Source: Dictyobacter kobayashii (lineage in GTDB: Bacteria > Chloroflexota > Ktedonobacteria > Ktedonobacterales > Ktedonobacteraceae). From it: a DNA stretch of 64,000 nucleotides. Position numbers and translations under genes: made by a program. Numbering within the stretch: the first letter of the stretch is position 1; each line of letters begins with the position of its first letter. The stretch spans positions 2,170,001-2,234,000 of the forward strand of contig NZ_BIFS01000002.1 of NCBI RefSeq assembly GCF_003967555.1. Reading direction: 5' to 3'. Below, piece after piece: positions 47,807 to 55,904 of this stretch. The notes beneath the pieces were generated by a model. The model saw only the letters and a list, made by a program, of their open reading frames with translations. It made no database searches and had not been told where the DNA came from.

Positions 47807-48358
47807 ATGCAGCGACAAGAAATCGAGAAATACTTGCAGGAATTGGGCGATGAATTAGAGTTACGTGGATATCAAGCTCCGGTTCGTGTGATGATTGTAG
47901 GTGGGGTGGCGATGTTGTTGCTGGCTGCAAACCGAGAATCAACCGAGGATGTAGATGTGGTGCTGATGGATATCGAAGGGGATACTTCAACTAATCCGAC
48001 GAGCGAGACTAAATCTTTTAAGTCCGCGGTCAATGCGGTGGCTAAAAAATATCATATGAAGCGCACCTGGATTAATGACGATGTGGCTTATTTTATTCGG
48101 GATATGGCCCCTAACCCTGAAGCTACACTATGGCATGAGTATAAAAAGCTGCATGTATATTTACCATCGAAGGAATATATTCTGGCACTGAAGTTGATGG
48201 TCTATCGTCCAAAAGATATGCTTGATATTGAGGCTCTACTCAAACAGCTCCAGGTGACCACACGTGAGCAAGCACAGGATATTGTGGATCGCTTTATCCC
48301 AGATCCTGCGTGGCAGGACCACTATCAATTTCAAGATACGTTGGACGAACTTTTTTAA
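47807..48358 (+). CDS. DUF6036-type nucleotidyltransferase-like protein
   Basis: 183 residues. VRVMIVGGVAMLLLAANRESTEDVDVVLMD gives the nucleotidyltransferase-fold G-G-x(n)-D-x-D signature. The C-terminal part YILALKLMVYRPKDMLDIEALLKQL resembles AbiEii-like and DUF6036 proteins. Such proteins are often one partner of a two-gene module, including type IV toxin-antitoxin systems. The next gene follows on the same strand 130 bases on. Toxicity is not shown. Confidence 0.7.
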   Translation: MQRQEIEKYLQELGDELELRGYQAPVRVMIVGGVAMLLLAANRESTEDVDVVLMDIEGDTSTNPTSETKSFKSAVNAVAKKYHMKRTWINDDVAYFIRDMAPNPEATLWHEYKKLHVYLPSKEYILALKLMVYRPKDMLDIEALLKQLQVTTREQAQDIVDRFIPDPAWQDHYQFQDTLDELF

Positions 48359-48487
48359 CTTTCTCAGACCCTCTGAAATCTGCATACAGCACGCTTGATC
48401 ATGATTATTGATCGTCTGCCCCACTGCAAAATTTTGGCTTCTCATGTTACAATAACTGTAGACGATAACACAGGAACAAGGTGGCCA

Positions 48488-48936
48488 ATGAAGACATGTA
48501 CTGAATTGCAGACGATTGCCGTTTCATATCAAGAGATTTGCGCCGGGCTGAGCCGTGGCTTCCCCTGGGTAATTTCATGAACGATTTTTTTGGGAATTAT
48601 CCTGATGAGCGGCCAGCGCTATTGCAAGATCCTATTCAAGAGCCTGCGGAGCCAACTGAAGATGAGCACCGCTGGGCCGTTTTTTGTGCTGCCTCTGTTG
48701 AATATCTGTGCCAGAAATATGACCTGGAGATACCTGCATGGGTAACGGAGCTGGCTTATGCTCCATTGCCTGAGCCATGGTATCATTCAAAGATGGCCTT
48801 TAAGCCAGCTGTCCAGGCTCGGTTAGAGCGTGAAACGCCAGCAGCTTTTACCAGATATAACATTTACTGTGGTAATCGGGTGTTTGTCAATAAATACGAA
48901 CTAGCCGCCGAGCTACGCGAGCGTCAATCCGCCTGA
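48488..48936 (+). pseudogene. hypothetical partner protein, one frameshift
   Basis: About 149 residues when joined: MKTCTELQTIAVSYQEICAG, then EPWLPLGNFMNDFFGNYPDER...HRWAVFCAASVEYLCQKYDLEIPAWV...PEPWYHSKMAFKPAVQ. I do not know a formal family name, but this pattern recurs next to DUF6036 nucleotidyltransferases, by recollection. One G appears missing in 48545-48547. AAGGTGG precedes ATG 48488. Could act as antitoxin or accessory of the preceding gene. Inference. Confidence 0.55.
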
Positions 48937-49426
48937 TCTCTACAGGCTGGCGCTCTGCTAACGGTTGCCCTTGCGCTCAACACTTTTCAATTAACGCTTC
49001 ATAGAAATGAACGCAACAATAATAAAGATCAGTACGTGCAGGGCTTGTCCCCGCTTTTAACCTTTCCGCTCGAAAAAACAACAAAAGAGGATTTTGCAGC
49101 TATTTGTTTAGACGCATAACGTTATCATTGTTAATTTTTCGGGTAAGAACGGGGGAAGCGGAGGCAAGCCCCGCACGTACTGATCTTTATTATTGTTGCC
49201 TCTTTCTACTCTTCTCTTGCTGTGCCCCATCCTATTAGTTGCTAAAACTTGCATCTCTGTCCATAGCTATGATTGATGGTAAGTTGTGGTAGGCATTTTG
49301 TCTGTTAAGATGCCTATTAGATTGAAAATTGGCTATCTTGCGTTATAATTAGCTTGAGCTACATTTCTACCTACCTATATTTGCTTTTGGTAGAAATATC
49401 AAACTGACAGAGGGGAAAGCGGAGGC
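48937..49426. other. intergenic region containing a large inverted repeat
   Basis: No gene. Apart from the inverted repeat at 49013-49199, an AT-rich leader precedes the GTG start of the membrane protein at 49427. Confidence 0.55.
49013..49199. repeat. 187-bp inverted-repeat element
   Basis: The outer 43 bases of each side are inverted copies with three mismatches (outermost GCAACAATAATAAAGATCAG on the left, its complement at 49180-49199). The inner ~30 bases also pair imperfectly. The middle is AT-rich. No target duplication was found at the ends. It could be an old MITE or a long structured RNA. Confidence 0.65.
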
Positions 49427-50845
49427 GTGGATAATAAGTCACATGCAATCATAGGTCCAGGTGTGGCACGCGATCAGCTAGAGCCTCTTACCCTTACCAG
49501 ACCACCCACACTCCTTGATCGCCCAGACAGGCCGACGTCGCTGCGCTCATGGCCTGCTTTACTTCTGGTCATCCTGGTCTGTCTCGTCTTTGGGCTGTTT
49601 ACTTTCTGCACCCAATTTGTACATCTGCAACTTTCTGCCGGGTCCACCCCTTTTTCTGAGACGTATGTGCCGCCACATATTGTCAGATGGTATATCTCAA
49701 CGCCGGTCTATTCTGGCTCACATTTCATTTATCTGGCGAACGGCTGGTTACAGGGTCATCTCTATGTAGATAATCCAGGCCGTGGCCAGACGGGGGATTA
49801 TACATTCTGGAATGGACATTGGTATGTGGCTTTCCCACCGTTGCCGGCGGTCTTTTTGCTGCCTCTGGTCGCTATCTTTCACTATAGCCATCAATTTGAG
49901 ATGTCGGTGGGAGTCGAGTTCTCGTTTGGCATCGCCAATATTATCCTGATGTTTCTGGTCTTGCGCCGCCTGGTTGAGAAATGTCAGATCCAACTCTCAT
50001 TCTCCACTGTGGCCTGGCTCCTGGTCTTTTTTGTGTGTGGGACCGAACTACTGTATGTTTCTATGCAGGCCACTGTCTGGTTTCTGGCCCACGTTATTGC
50101 GACCACGTTCCTCTTGCTACACATGCTCGAACTGCTGGGTAAGCGCCGTGGCTGGTTGGCGGCGCTGTGGCTTGCCCTGGCCGGCCTATCGCGCAGTACG
50201 GCCCTGCTTGCCTTTCCCTGTTACCTGCTCCTGATCTATCTGGAAGAACGACAGCGACCCTGGTTGTTACTCAGGAAATGCAGTGCTTTTTGTGCGGTAT
50301 TGGGCCTTTTTGTAGGCGGAATGCTGGCCTATAACCTGGCCCGCTTTGGCTCGTGGTTGGATTTCGGTTACATGAGTATGAATGTGAGCCCACGGGTTGC
50401 GGGTGGCCTGCATCAATATGGACAGTTCAGTTTACATTTTCTAGCCACCAATTTCCGCTATATGCTTATTCAACCACCACAAATTTTGACTCGCTTACCA
50501 TACGTGCGCTTCAATCCAATTGGCACCGGTATATTCTGGACCATGCCGGCCCTCTATAGCATTGTCCGCACCTTTTTTGTGCGCCCGCGCAACTATCTGA
50601 CCTGGAGCTTATTAGCAGGTTGCATCTTGCCCTTAATTGCCCACCTCCTCTACTTCAACACCGGCTGGTTCCAATTTGGCTATCGCTTCTTTGTGGATAT
50701 CTTGCCCCTGGCTTTTATCCTGGCCGTTATGGGCTTTCATGACCGATTGCGCTGGTACGAGAAAGGTTTGATCTTACTCTCAATCGGCATCAATCTTTGG
50801 GGCCTATTTGAGTACACTTACCTCCTACCTCTGCTATATCGCTAA
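49427..50845 (+). CDS. multi-TM membrane protein, GT-C-like (duplicate A)
   Basis: 472 residues with about 11 TM helices. A cytosolic Pro-rich N-terminus is followed by SWPALLLVILVCLVFGLFTFC, and a first large extracytoplasmic loop contains YVDNPGRGQTGDYTFWNGHWYVAFPPLP. Then helices and GLSRSTALLAFP, as in polyprenyl-sugar-dependent GT-C mannosyltransferase-like proteins. Exact function unknown. It starts with GTG, shared with the paralogue at 51136 that begins with the same DNKS residues. AGGGG lies upstream. Confidence 0.7.
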   Translation: MDNKSHAIIGPGVARDQLEPLTLTRPPTLLDRPDRPTSLRSWPALLLVILVCLVFGLFTFCTQFVHLQLSAGSTPFSETYVPPHIVRWYISTPVYSGSHFIYLANGWLQGHLYVDNPGRGQTGDYTFWNGHWYVAFPPLPAVFLLPLVAIFHYSHQFEMSVGVEFSFGIANIILMFLVLRRLVEKCQIQLSFSTVAWLLVFFVCGTELLYVSMQATVWFLAHVIATTFLLLHMLELLGKRRGWLAALWLALAGLSRSTALLAFPCYLLLIYLEERQRPWLLLRKCSAFCAVLGLFVGGMLAYNLARFGSWLDFGYMSMNVSPRVAGGLHQYGQFSLHFLATNFRYMLIQPPQILTRLPYVRFNPIGTGIFWTMPALYSIVRTFFVRPRNYLTWSLLAGCILPLIAHLLYFNTGWFQFGYRFFVDILPLAFILAVMGFHDRLRWYEKGLILLSIGINLWGLFEYTYLLPLLYR

Positions 50846-50878
50846 AAATGCATTTTTGATTTTTATGCTTATAACATA

Positions 50879-50963
50879 TTTTATAGTGATGTGCAGCAAG
50901 GGTGCTCTATCCTTGCTGCACATCACTATAAAAAGTTCGGGCGCTTCAGCGCACGCACGCAAG
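50879..50963. repeat. long hairpin plus short GC hairpin, copy A
   Basis: Perfect 23-bp stem (50879-50901 with 50911-50933), 9-base loop, then a 25-base tail (50939-50963) with the mini-hairpin GCGC-TTCA-GCGC. The tail is identical but for one base to that at 52679-52703. The stems are unrelated in sequence. Located directly after duplicate A. Confidence 0.65.
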
Positions 50964-51135
50964 TCCGTAGTACAATCCCATGACCCAGGAATCAGTAGAA
51001 GTAATTTTAGGCATTTCGCCATCTCCCACACCTATTAGATCGCAAATAGGTGTTTTGCATATAATAAACTTAAGACCATTTTAGTTGTGTGTATTTCTCT
51101 GCAGGCAATGTTAGACTGGGAAGGGAAGTGGGAAA

Positions 51136-52551
51136 GTGGATAATAAATCACAGATCATACGTCCGAGCTATGCTGGTGCTCAGCTAGAGCCTCTTATCCT
51201 TACTGAGCATCTGCCACAACTGGATCGGCAAGAAGAAGCGACGTTGCTGCGCTCCTGGCGTGCTTTACTCCTGGTCATTTTAGTCTGTCTCGTCTTTACG
51301 CTGATCACTTTTTGCAAGCATTTTGTATATTTGCAGATTGATTATGGGCCGGCTAGTTTTTCTTCCCAGGCTGTATCGCCACATATCGTTGGTGCATATA
51401 TCTCGTCGCAAGTCTATGGCGGCTTGCATTTCATTTCTCTGGCGAACGGCTGGTTACAAGGTCATCTCTATGTAGATGATCCGAGTCCTGGTGGGGCAGG
51501 TGATTATACATTCTGGAATGGACACTGGTATGTGGCATTCCCACCGTTACCGGCGGTCTTTTTCCTGCCTCTGGTCGCTATCTTTCACTATAGCCATCAA
51601 TTTGAGATGTCGCTGGCGGTCGAATTTACTTTCGGGATTGCGAATATTATTCTGATGTTTCTGGTCTTGCGCCGCCTGGTTGAGAAGTGCCAGATATCGC
51701 TCTCATTCTCAAGTGTGGCCTGGTTACTTGTTTTATTTGTGTGTGGGACCGAACTACTCTACGTTTCTATGCAGTTAGGGGGCTGTTTTCTGGCCCACGT
51801 TATTGCGACCACGTTCCTCTTGCTACACATGCTCGAACTGCTGGGTAAGCGCCGTGGCTGGTTGGCGGCGCTGTGGCTTGCCCTGGCTGGCCTATCACGT
51901 AGTACAGCCCTGCTGGCTTTTCCTTGTTATCTGCTCTTGATCTATCTGGAAGAGCGTCACCAGCCCTGGCTGTTGTTACGGAAGTGCATTGCTTTTTGTG
52001 CAGTGCTAGGTGTCGCTGTTAGTGGAATTCTGCTCTATAATCTAGCCCGCTTTGGTTCCTGGCTGGATTTTGGTTACACGAGCATGAATGTGAGTCCACG
52101 GCTTGCAGACGGCTTGCATCAATATGGGCAGTTCAGCTTACATTTTCTAGCCATGAATTTTCACTATATGCTCATTCAGCCACCTCAAATCTTATCCCAA
52201 CTGCCGTATATATTCTTCAATCCAGTTGGCACCGGCATCTTTTGGACTATGCCGGCCCTCTGTAGTTTATTCCGCACCTTTTTTGTGCGTCCACACAATT
52301 ATCTGACCTGGTGCTTATCTGCTGGTTGTATCTTTCCGGTAATTGCCCATCTCCTCTATTTCAACACGGGCTGGCTTCAGTTTGGCTATCGCTTTTTTGT
52401 GGATATTTTGCCTCTGGTTTTTGTGCTGGCCATTATGGGTTTTCATGACCGATTGCGCTGGTACGAGAAAGGTTTGATCTTACTCTCAATCGGCATCAAT
52501 CTTTGGGGCCTGTTTGAGTACACTTACTTTTCGTCCCTATTATCTTACTGA
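51136..52551 (+). CDS. multi-TM membrane protein, GT-C-like (duplicate B)
   Basis: 471 residues, clearly paralogous to the preceding gene over its whole length (same loop FWNGHWYVAFPPLP, GLSRSTALLAFPCYLLLIYLE, FNTGW, MGFHDRLRWYEKGL). Divergence is concentrated in the first extracytoplasmic loop (residues ~65-120). GTG start with GGGAAA upstream. The tandem pair probably arose by duplication including the 3' tail module. Role in glycan or lipid-linked sugar transfer is inferred only. Confidence 0.7.
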   Translation: MDNKSQIIRPSYAGAQLEPLILTEHLPQLDRQEEATLLRSWRALLLVILVCLVFTLITFCKHFVYLQIDYGPASFSSQAVSPHIVGAYISSQVYGGLHFISLANGWLQGHLYVDDPSPGGAGDYTFWNGHWYVAFPPLPAVFFLPLVAIFHYSHQFEMSLAVEFTFGIANIILMFLVLRRLVEKCQISLSFSSVAWLLVLFVCGTELLYVSMQLGGCFLAHVIATTFLLLHMLELLGKRRGWLAALWLALAGLSRSTALLAFPCYLLLIYLEERHQPWLLLRKCIAFCAVLGVAVSGILLYNLARFGSWLDFGYTSMNVSPRLADGLHQYGQFSLHFLAMNFHYMLIQPPQILSQLPYIFFNPVGTGIFWTMPALCSLFRTFFVRPHNYLTWCLSAGCIFPVIAHLLYFNTGWLQFGYRFFVDILPLVFVLAIMGFHDRLRWYEKGLILLSIGINLWGLFEYTYFSSLLSY

Positions 52552-52615
52552 TGGTTTTTAGTTATTAAAATAGTGCTAGATTAGCAAAACTGCGTTGATT
52601 TCTGTAGTTCGAAAA

Positions 52616-52703
52616 GCAGTTTTCATGTTGAGCTGGAAAGATGCTTTACACCTTTCCAGCTCAACATGAAAACTGCCTGGGCGCGTCAGCGCACGCACGC
52701 AAG
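52616..52703. repeat. long hairpin plus short GC hairpin, copy B
   Basis: Perfect 25-bp stem (52616-52640 with 52652-52676), 11-base loop, then the conserved tail (52679-52703) with GCGC-GTCA-GCGC. It follows duplicate B. The stem sequence has no similarity to copy A's. Confidence 0.65.
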
Positions 52704-52713
52704 ACATGGGAAG

Positions 52714-52742
52714 CATGCTGCTGCTAACCCAGCAGCAGCATG
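52714..52742 (-). terminator. hairpin overlapping the stop of the minus-strand hydrolase
   Basis: CATGCTGCTGCT (52714-52725), loop AACCC, perfect complement (52731-52742). It includes the last codons and stop of the hydrolase gene, so it may form only after ribosomes leave. Confidence 0.45.
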
Positions 52743-53539
52743 ATCTCTTCTACTGTCAGCTGCCAGGCGTCGGATGTTGGATCAATAAGCACAAAGTGGT
52801 CGGCGCCCGCCAGTTCGATCAAGCGTACATGATCTCCGGCTGCCCTGGCCTTTTGTGCATACCCCTGGCTAATCTTGAGCGGCACACGATCATCAGCGCC
52901 TCCGTGTATTAATACCTGGGGAATTCCCAGGGGCAACAGGGCGGCTGGCGAGGCTTCTGCATAACGTTCGGGTTTTTTTGTTAGACTGGCCTGGAGCAAT
53001 TCCTGTACCGCGCCCTGGCCTAGATGGAGTTGCCAGGCCTGTTCCAGATCGACGACCCCTGCCTGGCTGATAGCTCCTTTTAAGCGCAAAGGTGTGCTTG
53101 CCGTCCGTAAAGGACTATTGGGAGATAGGCGATGACGGCCCGCCAACCAGAATGCCAGGTGTCCACCAGCTGAGTGCCCTACTGCAACGACACGCTGTAG
53201 ATCTAGCTTGTAGGTTGGTGCCAGTGTGTTCAGATGATCTGTGGCCGAGGCTACATCCAGCAGTGTCCCGGGCCATGCTCCACCGGGATCGCCAACGCGC
53301 CGATATTCGATATTCCAGGCCGCTATGCCGTGTTGCACCAGATTTTTTGCCAGCCCCTGCATCAGCGTCAAATCATAGGCATTACGCCAGAAGCCGCCAT
53401 GGATCAACTGCACTACCGGATATGGCCCTGATCCTTCAGGTAGATAGAGCTCACCATACTGTAATGGATCAGGGCCATATGCCAGCTTATGAAAAGCGCT
53501 GACCGGTCCATGTTTGTGTCGCTTTGAAGGTACATCCAT
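52724..53539 (-). CDS. alpha/beta hydrolase, BD-FAE/kynurenine-formamidase-like esterase
   Basis: 271 residues. Oxyanion motif LIHGGFWRNAYD, nucleophile elbow AVGHSAGGHLAFW, catalytic Asp in HGGADDRVPL, His in GADHFVLIDP. No signal peptide, so cytosolic. The HGGFW form is common to kynurenine formamidase-like and carbohydrate-esterase-like enzymes. Substrate not evident. AAGGATAATCACTG precedes the ATG. Convergent with duplicate B. Confidence 0.87.
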   Translation of the reverse strand: MDVPSKRHKHGPVSAFHKLAYGPDPLQYGELYLPEGSGPYPVVQLIHGGFWRNAYDLTLMQGLAKNLVQHGIAAWNIEYRRVGDPGGAWPGTLLDVASATDHLNTLAPTYKLDLQRVVAVGHSAGGHLAFWLAGRHRLSPNSPLRTASTPLRLKGAISQAGVVDLEQAWQLHLGQGAVQELLQASLTKKPERYAEASPAALLPLGIPQVLIHGGADDRVPLKISQGYAQKARAAGDHVRLIELAGADHFVLIDPTSDAWQLTVEEIMLLLG

Positions 53540-53867
53540 CAGTGATTATCCTTACCTTTTTTATGCGTTATCTTAGTCTCTATTGTATTATCTACAAGGT
53601 GTTTTACTCAATTTTTTATATACTATAGATAATTTTTCAGGAGTGTGTAACTATTACTGATTAAAGATGTCTGTGAAAGTATATATAATATCCTCTGCTT
53701 GCCTGAAATCAATTTCCTATTAAGTCAGAAATATCTTGCCAGATAACTAAAGAACCGCTATACTTCTTTCGTGTGTATTGAATTCTAATTACTACTATAT
53801 AAGCCCATCCCCTATGCCAGGGGGATATTTGCACTCAGCCAGATATGGATAGACCAGGAGTTCATCG
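53540..53867. other. divergent intergenic region, no gene seen
   Basis: AT-rich spacer between the hydrolase (minus) and TIR-TPR gene (plus). A weak hairpin ATCCCC/GGGGAT lies near 53810-53828. No promoter confidently assigned. Confidence 0.45.
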
Positions 53868-55667
53868 ATGGCGAATGAGCCGCTGCAAACCGTTACCCTT
53901 TTTTACTGCTATGCTCAAGAAGATATTGTCCTGCGTGAAGAGTTGGAAAAGCACTTAATGCCGTTGCTGCGTTCTGGCGTAATCAAAAGTTGGAGTGATC
54001 GTATGATCAGCGCTGGCCAGCCATGGGAACAAGAGGCGAAGAAGCAGTTACTGGCGGCTGATATTGTGCTTTTATTGGTCAGCCCGGATTTTATGGCCTC
54101 GGACTATTGCTATGACAAAGAAATGAAAATAGCAATTCAACGCCATGAGGCTGGCAAAGCGCGGGTGCTACCCATTATTGTACGTCATGCTCATTGGGAA
54201 GATGCTCCTTTTAGCCATCTACAAGTTTTGCCTCTCAATGGTAAACCAATCAGCGCGGCCAGATCAGCCTATGAGCGCGATAAAGTATTTGTGGATGTGA
54301 TTAAAGAGATCCAACGTGTGGTCAAAGAGTTGATCGCCCAGAAATGGTTTACTAAAGGCAATACTCTGCTGAGCGAGAAAGCATATGAACAGGCGCTTTC
54401 CGCTTTTGAACAAGTAGCAAAATCATATGAAGAAAGTGTTTATAAGTATGCTGCTTTAATGGGTATTTGCAATGTATTGATTACTCTCAATCGCAACAAT
54501 GAAGCTTTGGATAGCTGTGAGCGTGCAATCAGGCTAAATGCCGAACAAGGAACGGCTTATTTGCATAAAAGCACTGTATTGTTGCGTTTGCATAAATATC
54601 AACTTGCTCTGGACGCGTGCAATCAAGCCTTGTATCAAGGAGTTAAAGATGTTGGGGTATATCGCAATAAGGGCAAGACATTGTATGAGCTCAAACGACC
54701 AGTGGAGGCTCTTGAAGCATACGAGCAAGCCTCACGACTTGAACCTCGAAATGCTTATATTCAGCTCGATAAAGGTCAGGTGCTTTTGAAACTGAAACGT
54801 TATAAAGAAGCTCTGACTGTTTATGAGCTCGCTGCTCAACTGTCTCCATCGCTAGCCCAGGCACATACGCGTAAAGGAGATATTTTTTTTGAGTTAGAAC
54901 AATATGGTAAGGCTATTCATGCTTATAGTCAGTCTATCCGCTTAGATGGTGACAATGCATATGCTCGGTCACGGCAAGCTGAAGCTCAACTGCGCCTGAA
55001 ACACTATCAGGAAGCTGTGAATGCTTATGAGCAGGTGTTGCGTCTACAGCCTAACCATATGCCCCATTATTTGCATAAACTTGAGGCTCTGGCAGGACTA
55101 CAGAGATATGCCGAGATGTTGCTAACATGTGAGCAAATACTGCAGCGTGAAGCACGTAATAGCCGCGCACTGGCATACAAAGCGCAAGCTCTCCTTGGCC
55201 TGGCTCGTTATGAAGAGGCACAAGAGTATTGCCAGCAGGCGATAAATATTAATGCTGATAATGCGATTGCTCATCATGTAAGAGATGCGTTATTGACAGT
55301 CAATCAGCAGCAAAGAAGCCTGCTATTGATTGAGCATACTTTGAGTATAAATCCTTATGATGCTATGGCGCTGATTAAAAAGGCTAGCATTTTGTTCCAA
55401 TTAAGGCAGTATGCGGAAGCTGTTTTGGCCTGTGATGAAGCATTGGCGTTGGATGCACGCAGTCCGTTTGCCTATACTATTAAGCGAGATGCCTTATTTT
55501 ATCTAGGGCGCTATGAAGAAGCATTGAAATATGCGCAAAAAGTAATTAGCCTTGATCCAAATAATGCCGAAGCTTATCATGAATTAGTAGAAATTTTACG
55601 CAAATTAGGGAGAAATGAGGACGCTAAAAAGATTCACGTGGCGGCGAAAACTCGTGGTATCTGGTAA
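53868..55667 (+). CDS. TIR domain - TPR protein
   Basis: 599 residues. TIR domain (~8-140): VTLFYCYAQEDIVLREELE, SWSDRMISAG, and SDYCYDKEM with Glu85 at the NADase catalytic position. About a dozen 34-residue TPRs follow from ~160 to the C-terminus (YEQALSAFEQV, YKEALTVYELA, YEEALKYAQKVI). No NTPase. Such proteins may hydrolyse NAD+ or make signals on activation, with the TPR region sensing a partner. Good AGGAG site. Its TIR is similar in layout to the TIR at 20.8 kb, with Glu85 at the same residue number. Confidence 0.85.
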   Translation: MANEPLQTVTLFYCYAQEDIVLREELEKHLMPLLRSGVIKSWSDRMISAGQPWEQEAKKQLLAADIVLLLVSPDFMASDYCYDKEMKIAIQRHEAGKARVLPIIVRHAHWEDAPFSHLQVLPLNGKPISAARSAYERDKVFVDVIKEIQRVVKELIAQKWFTKGNTLLSEKAYEQALSAFEQVAKSYEESVYKYAALMGICNVLITLNRNNEALDSCERAIRLNAEQGTAYLHKSTVLLRLHKYQLALDACNQALYQGVKDVGVYRNKGKTLYELKRPVEALEAYEQASRLEPRNAYIQLDKGQVLLKLKRYKEALTVYELAAQLSPSLAQAHTRKGDIFFELEQYGKAIHAYSQSIRLDGDNAYARSRQAEAQLRLKHYQEAVNAYEQVLRLQPNHMPHYLHKLEALAGLQRYAEMLLTCEQILQREARNSRALAYKAQALLGLARYEEAQEYCQQAININADNAIAHHVRDALLTVNQQQRSLLLIEHTLSINPYDAMALIKKASILFQLRQYAEAVLACDEALALDARSPFAYTIKRDALFYLGRYEEALKYAQKVISLDPNNAEAYHELVEILRKLGRNEDAKKIHVAAKTRGIW

Positions 55668-55694
55668 GCAATCAATAATATTAGGGCAATGGAA

Positions 55695-55733
55695 AAATAG
55701 CTGGATACATATCATATACGTATCCAGCTATTT
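55695..55733 (+). terminator. terminator hairpin after TIR-TPR gene
   Basis: A 14-bp perfect stem AAATAGCTGGATAC (55695-55708) and complement (55720-55733) around 11 bases. The stem ends in TTT followed by CTATG. Starts 28 bases after the stop. Confidence 0.65.
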
Positions 55734-55763
55734 CTATGTCATGCCGTTCAATCGTATGAGCGC

Positions 55764-55850
55764 AGCTGCCTGACAGGCGCCCCCGTTTGCTCGAAACTTG
55801 ATTACTTCGAAAAGTTGAGCCAGTGGCAGCGGAGCTAGCCGCGATCGAGC
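55764..55850. repeat. dispersed repeat, copy 2
   Basis: About 65% identical to 35654-35739 over its length with near-identical ends (AGCTGCCTGACA, and GGCAGCGGAGCTAGCCG). Both copies lie in intergenic DNA. Confidence 0.5.
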
Positions 55851-55904
55851 GGCGTTCCCGAGTGCTTTTAAATAGCATGGTGAACATGACAAGGACCATA
55901 CTAT

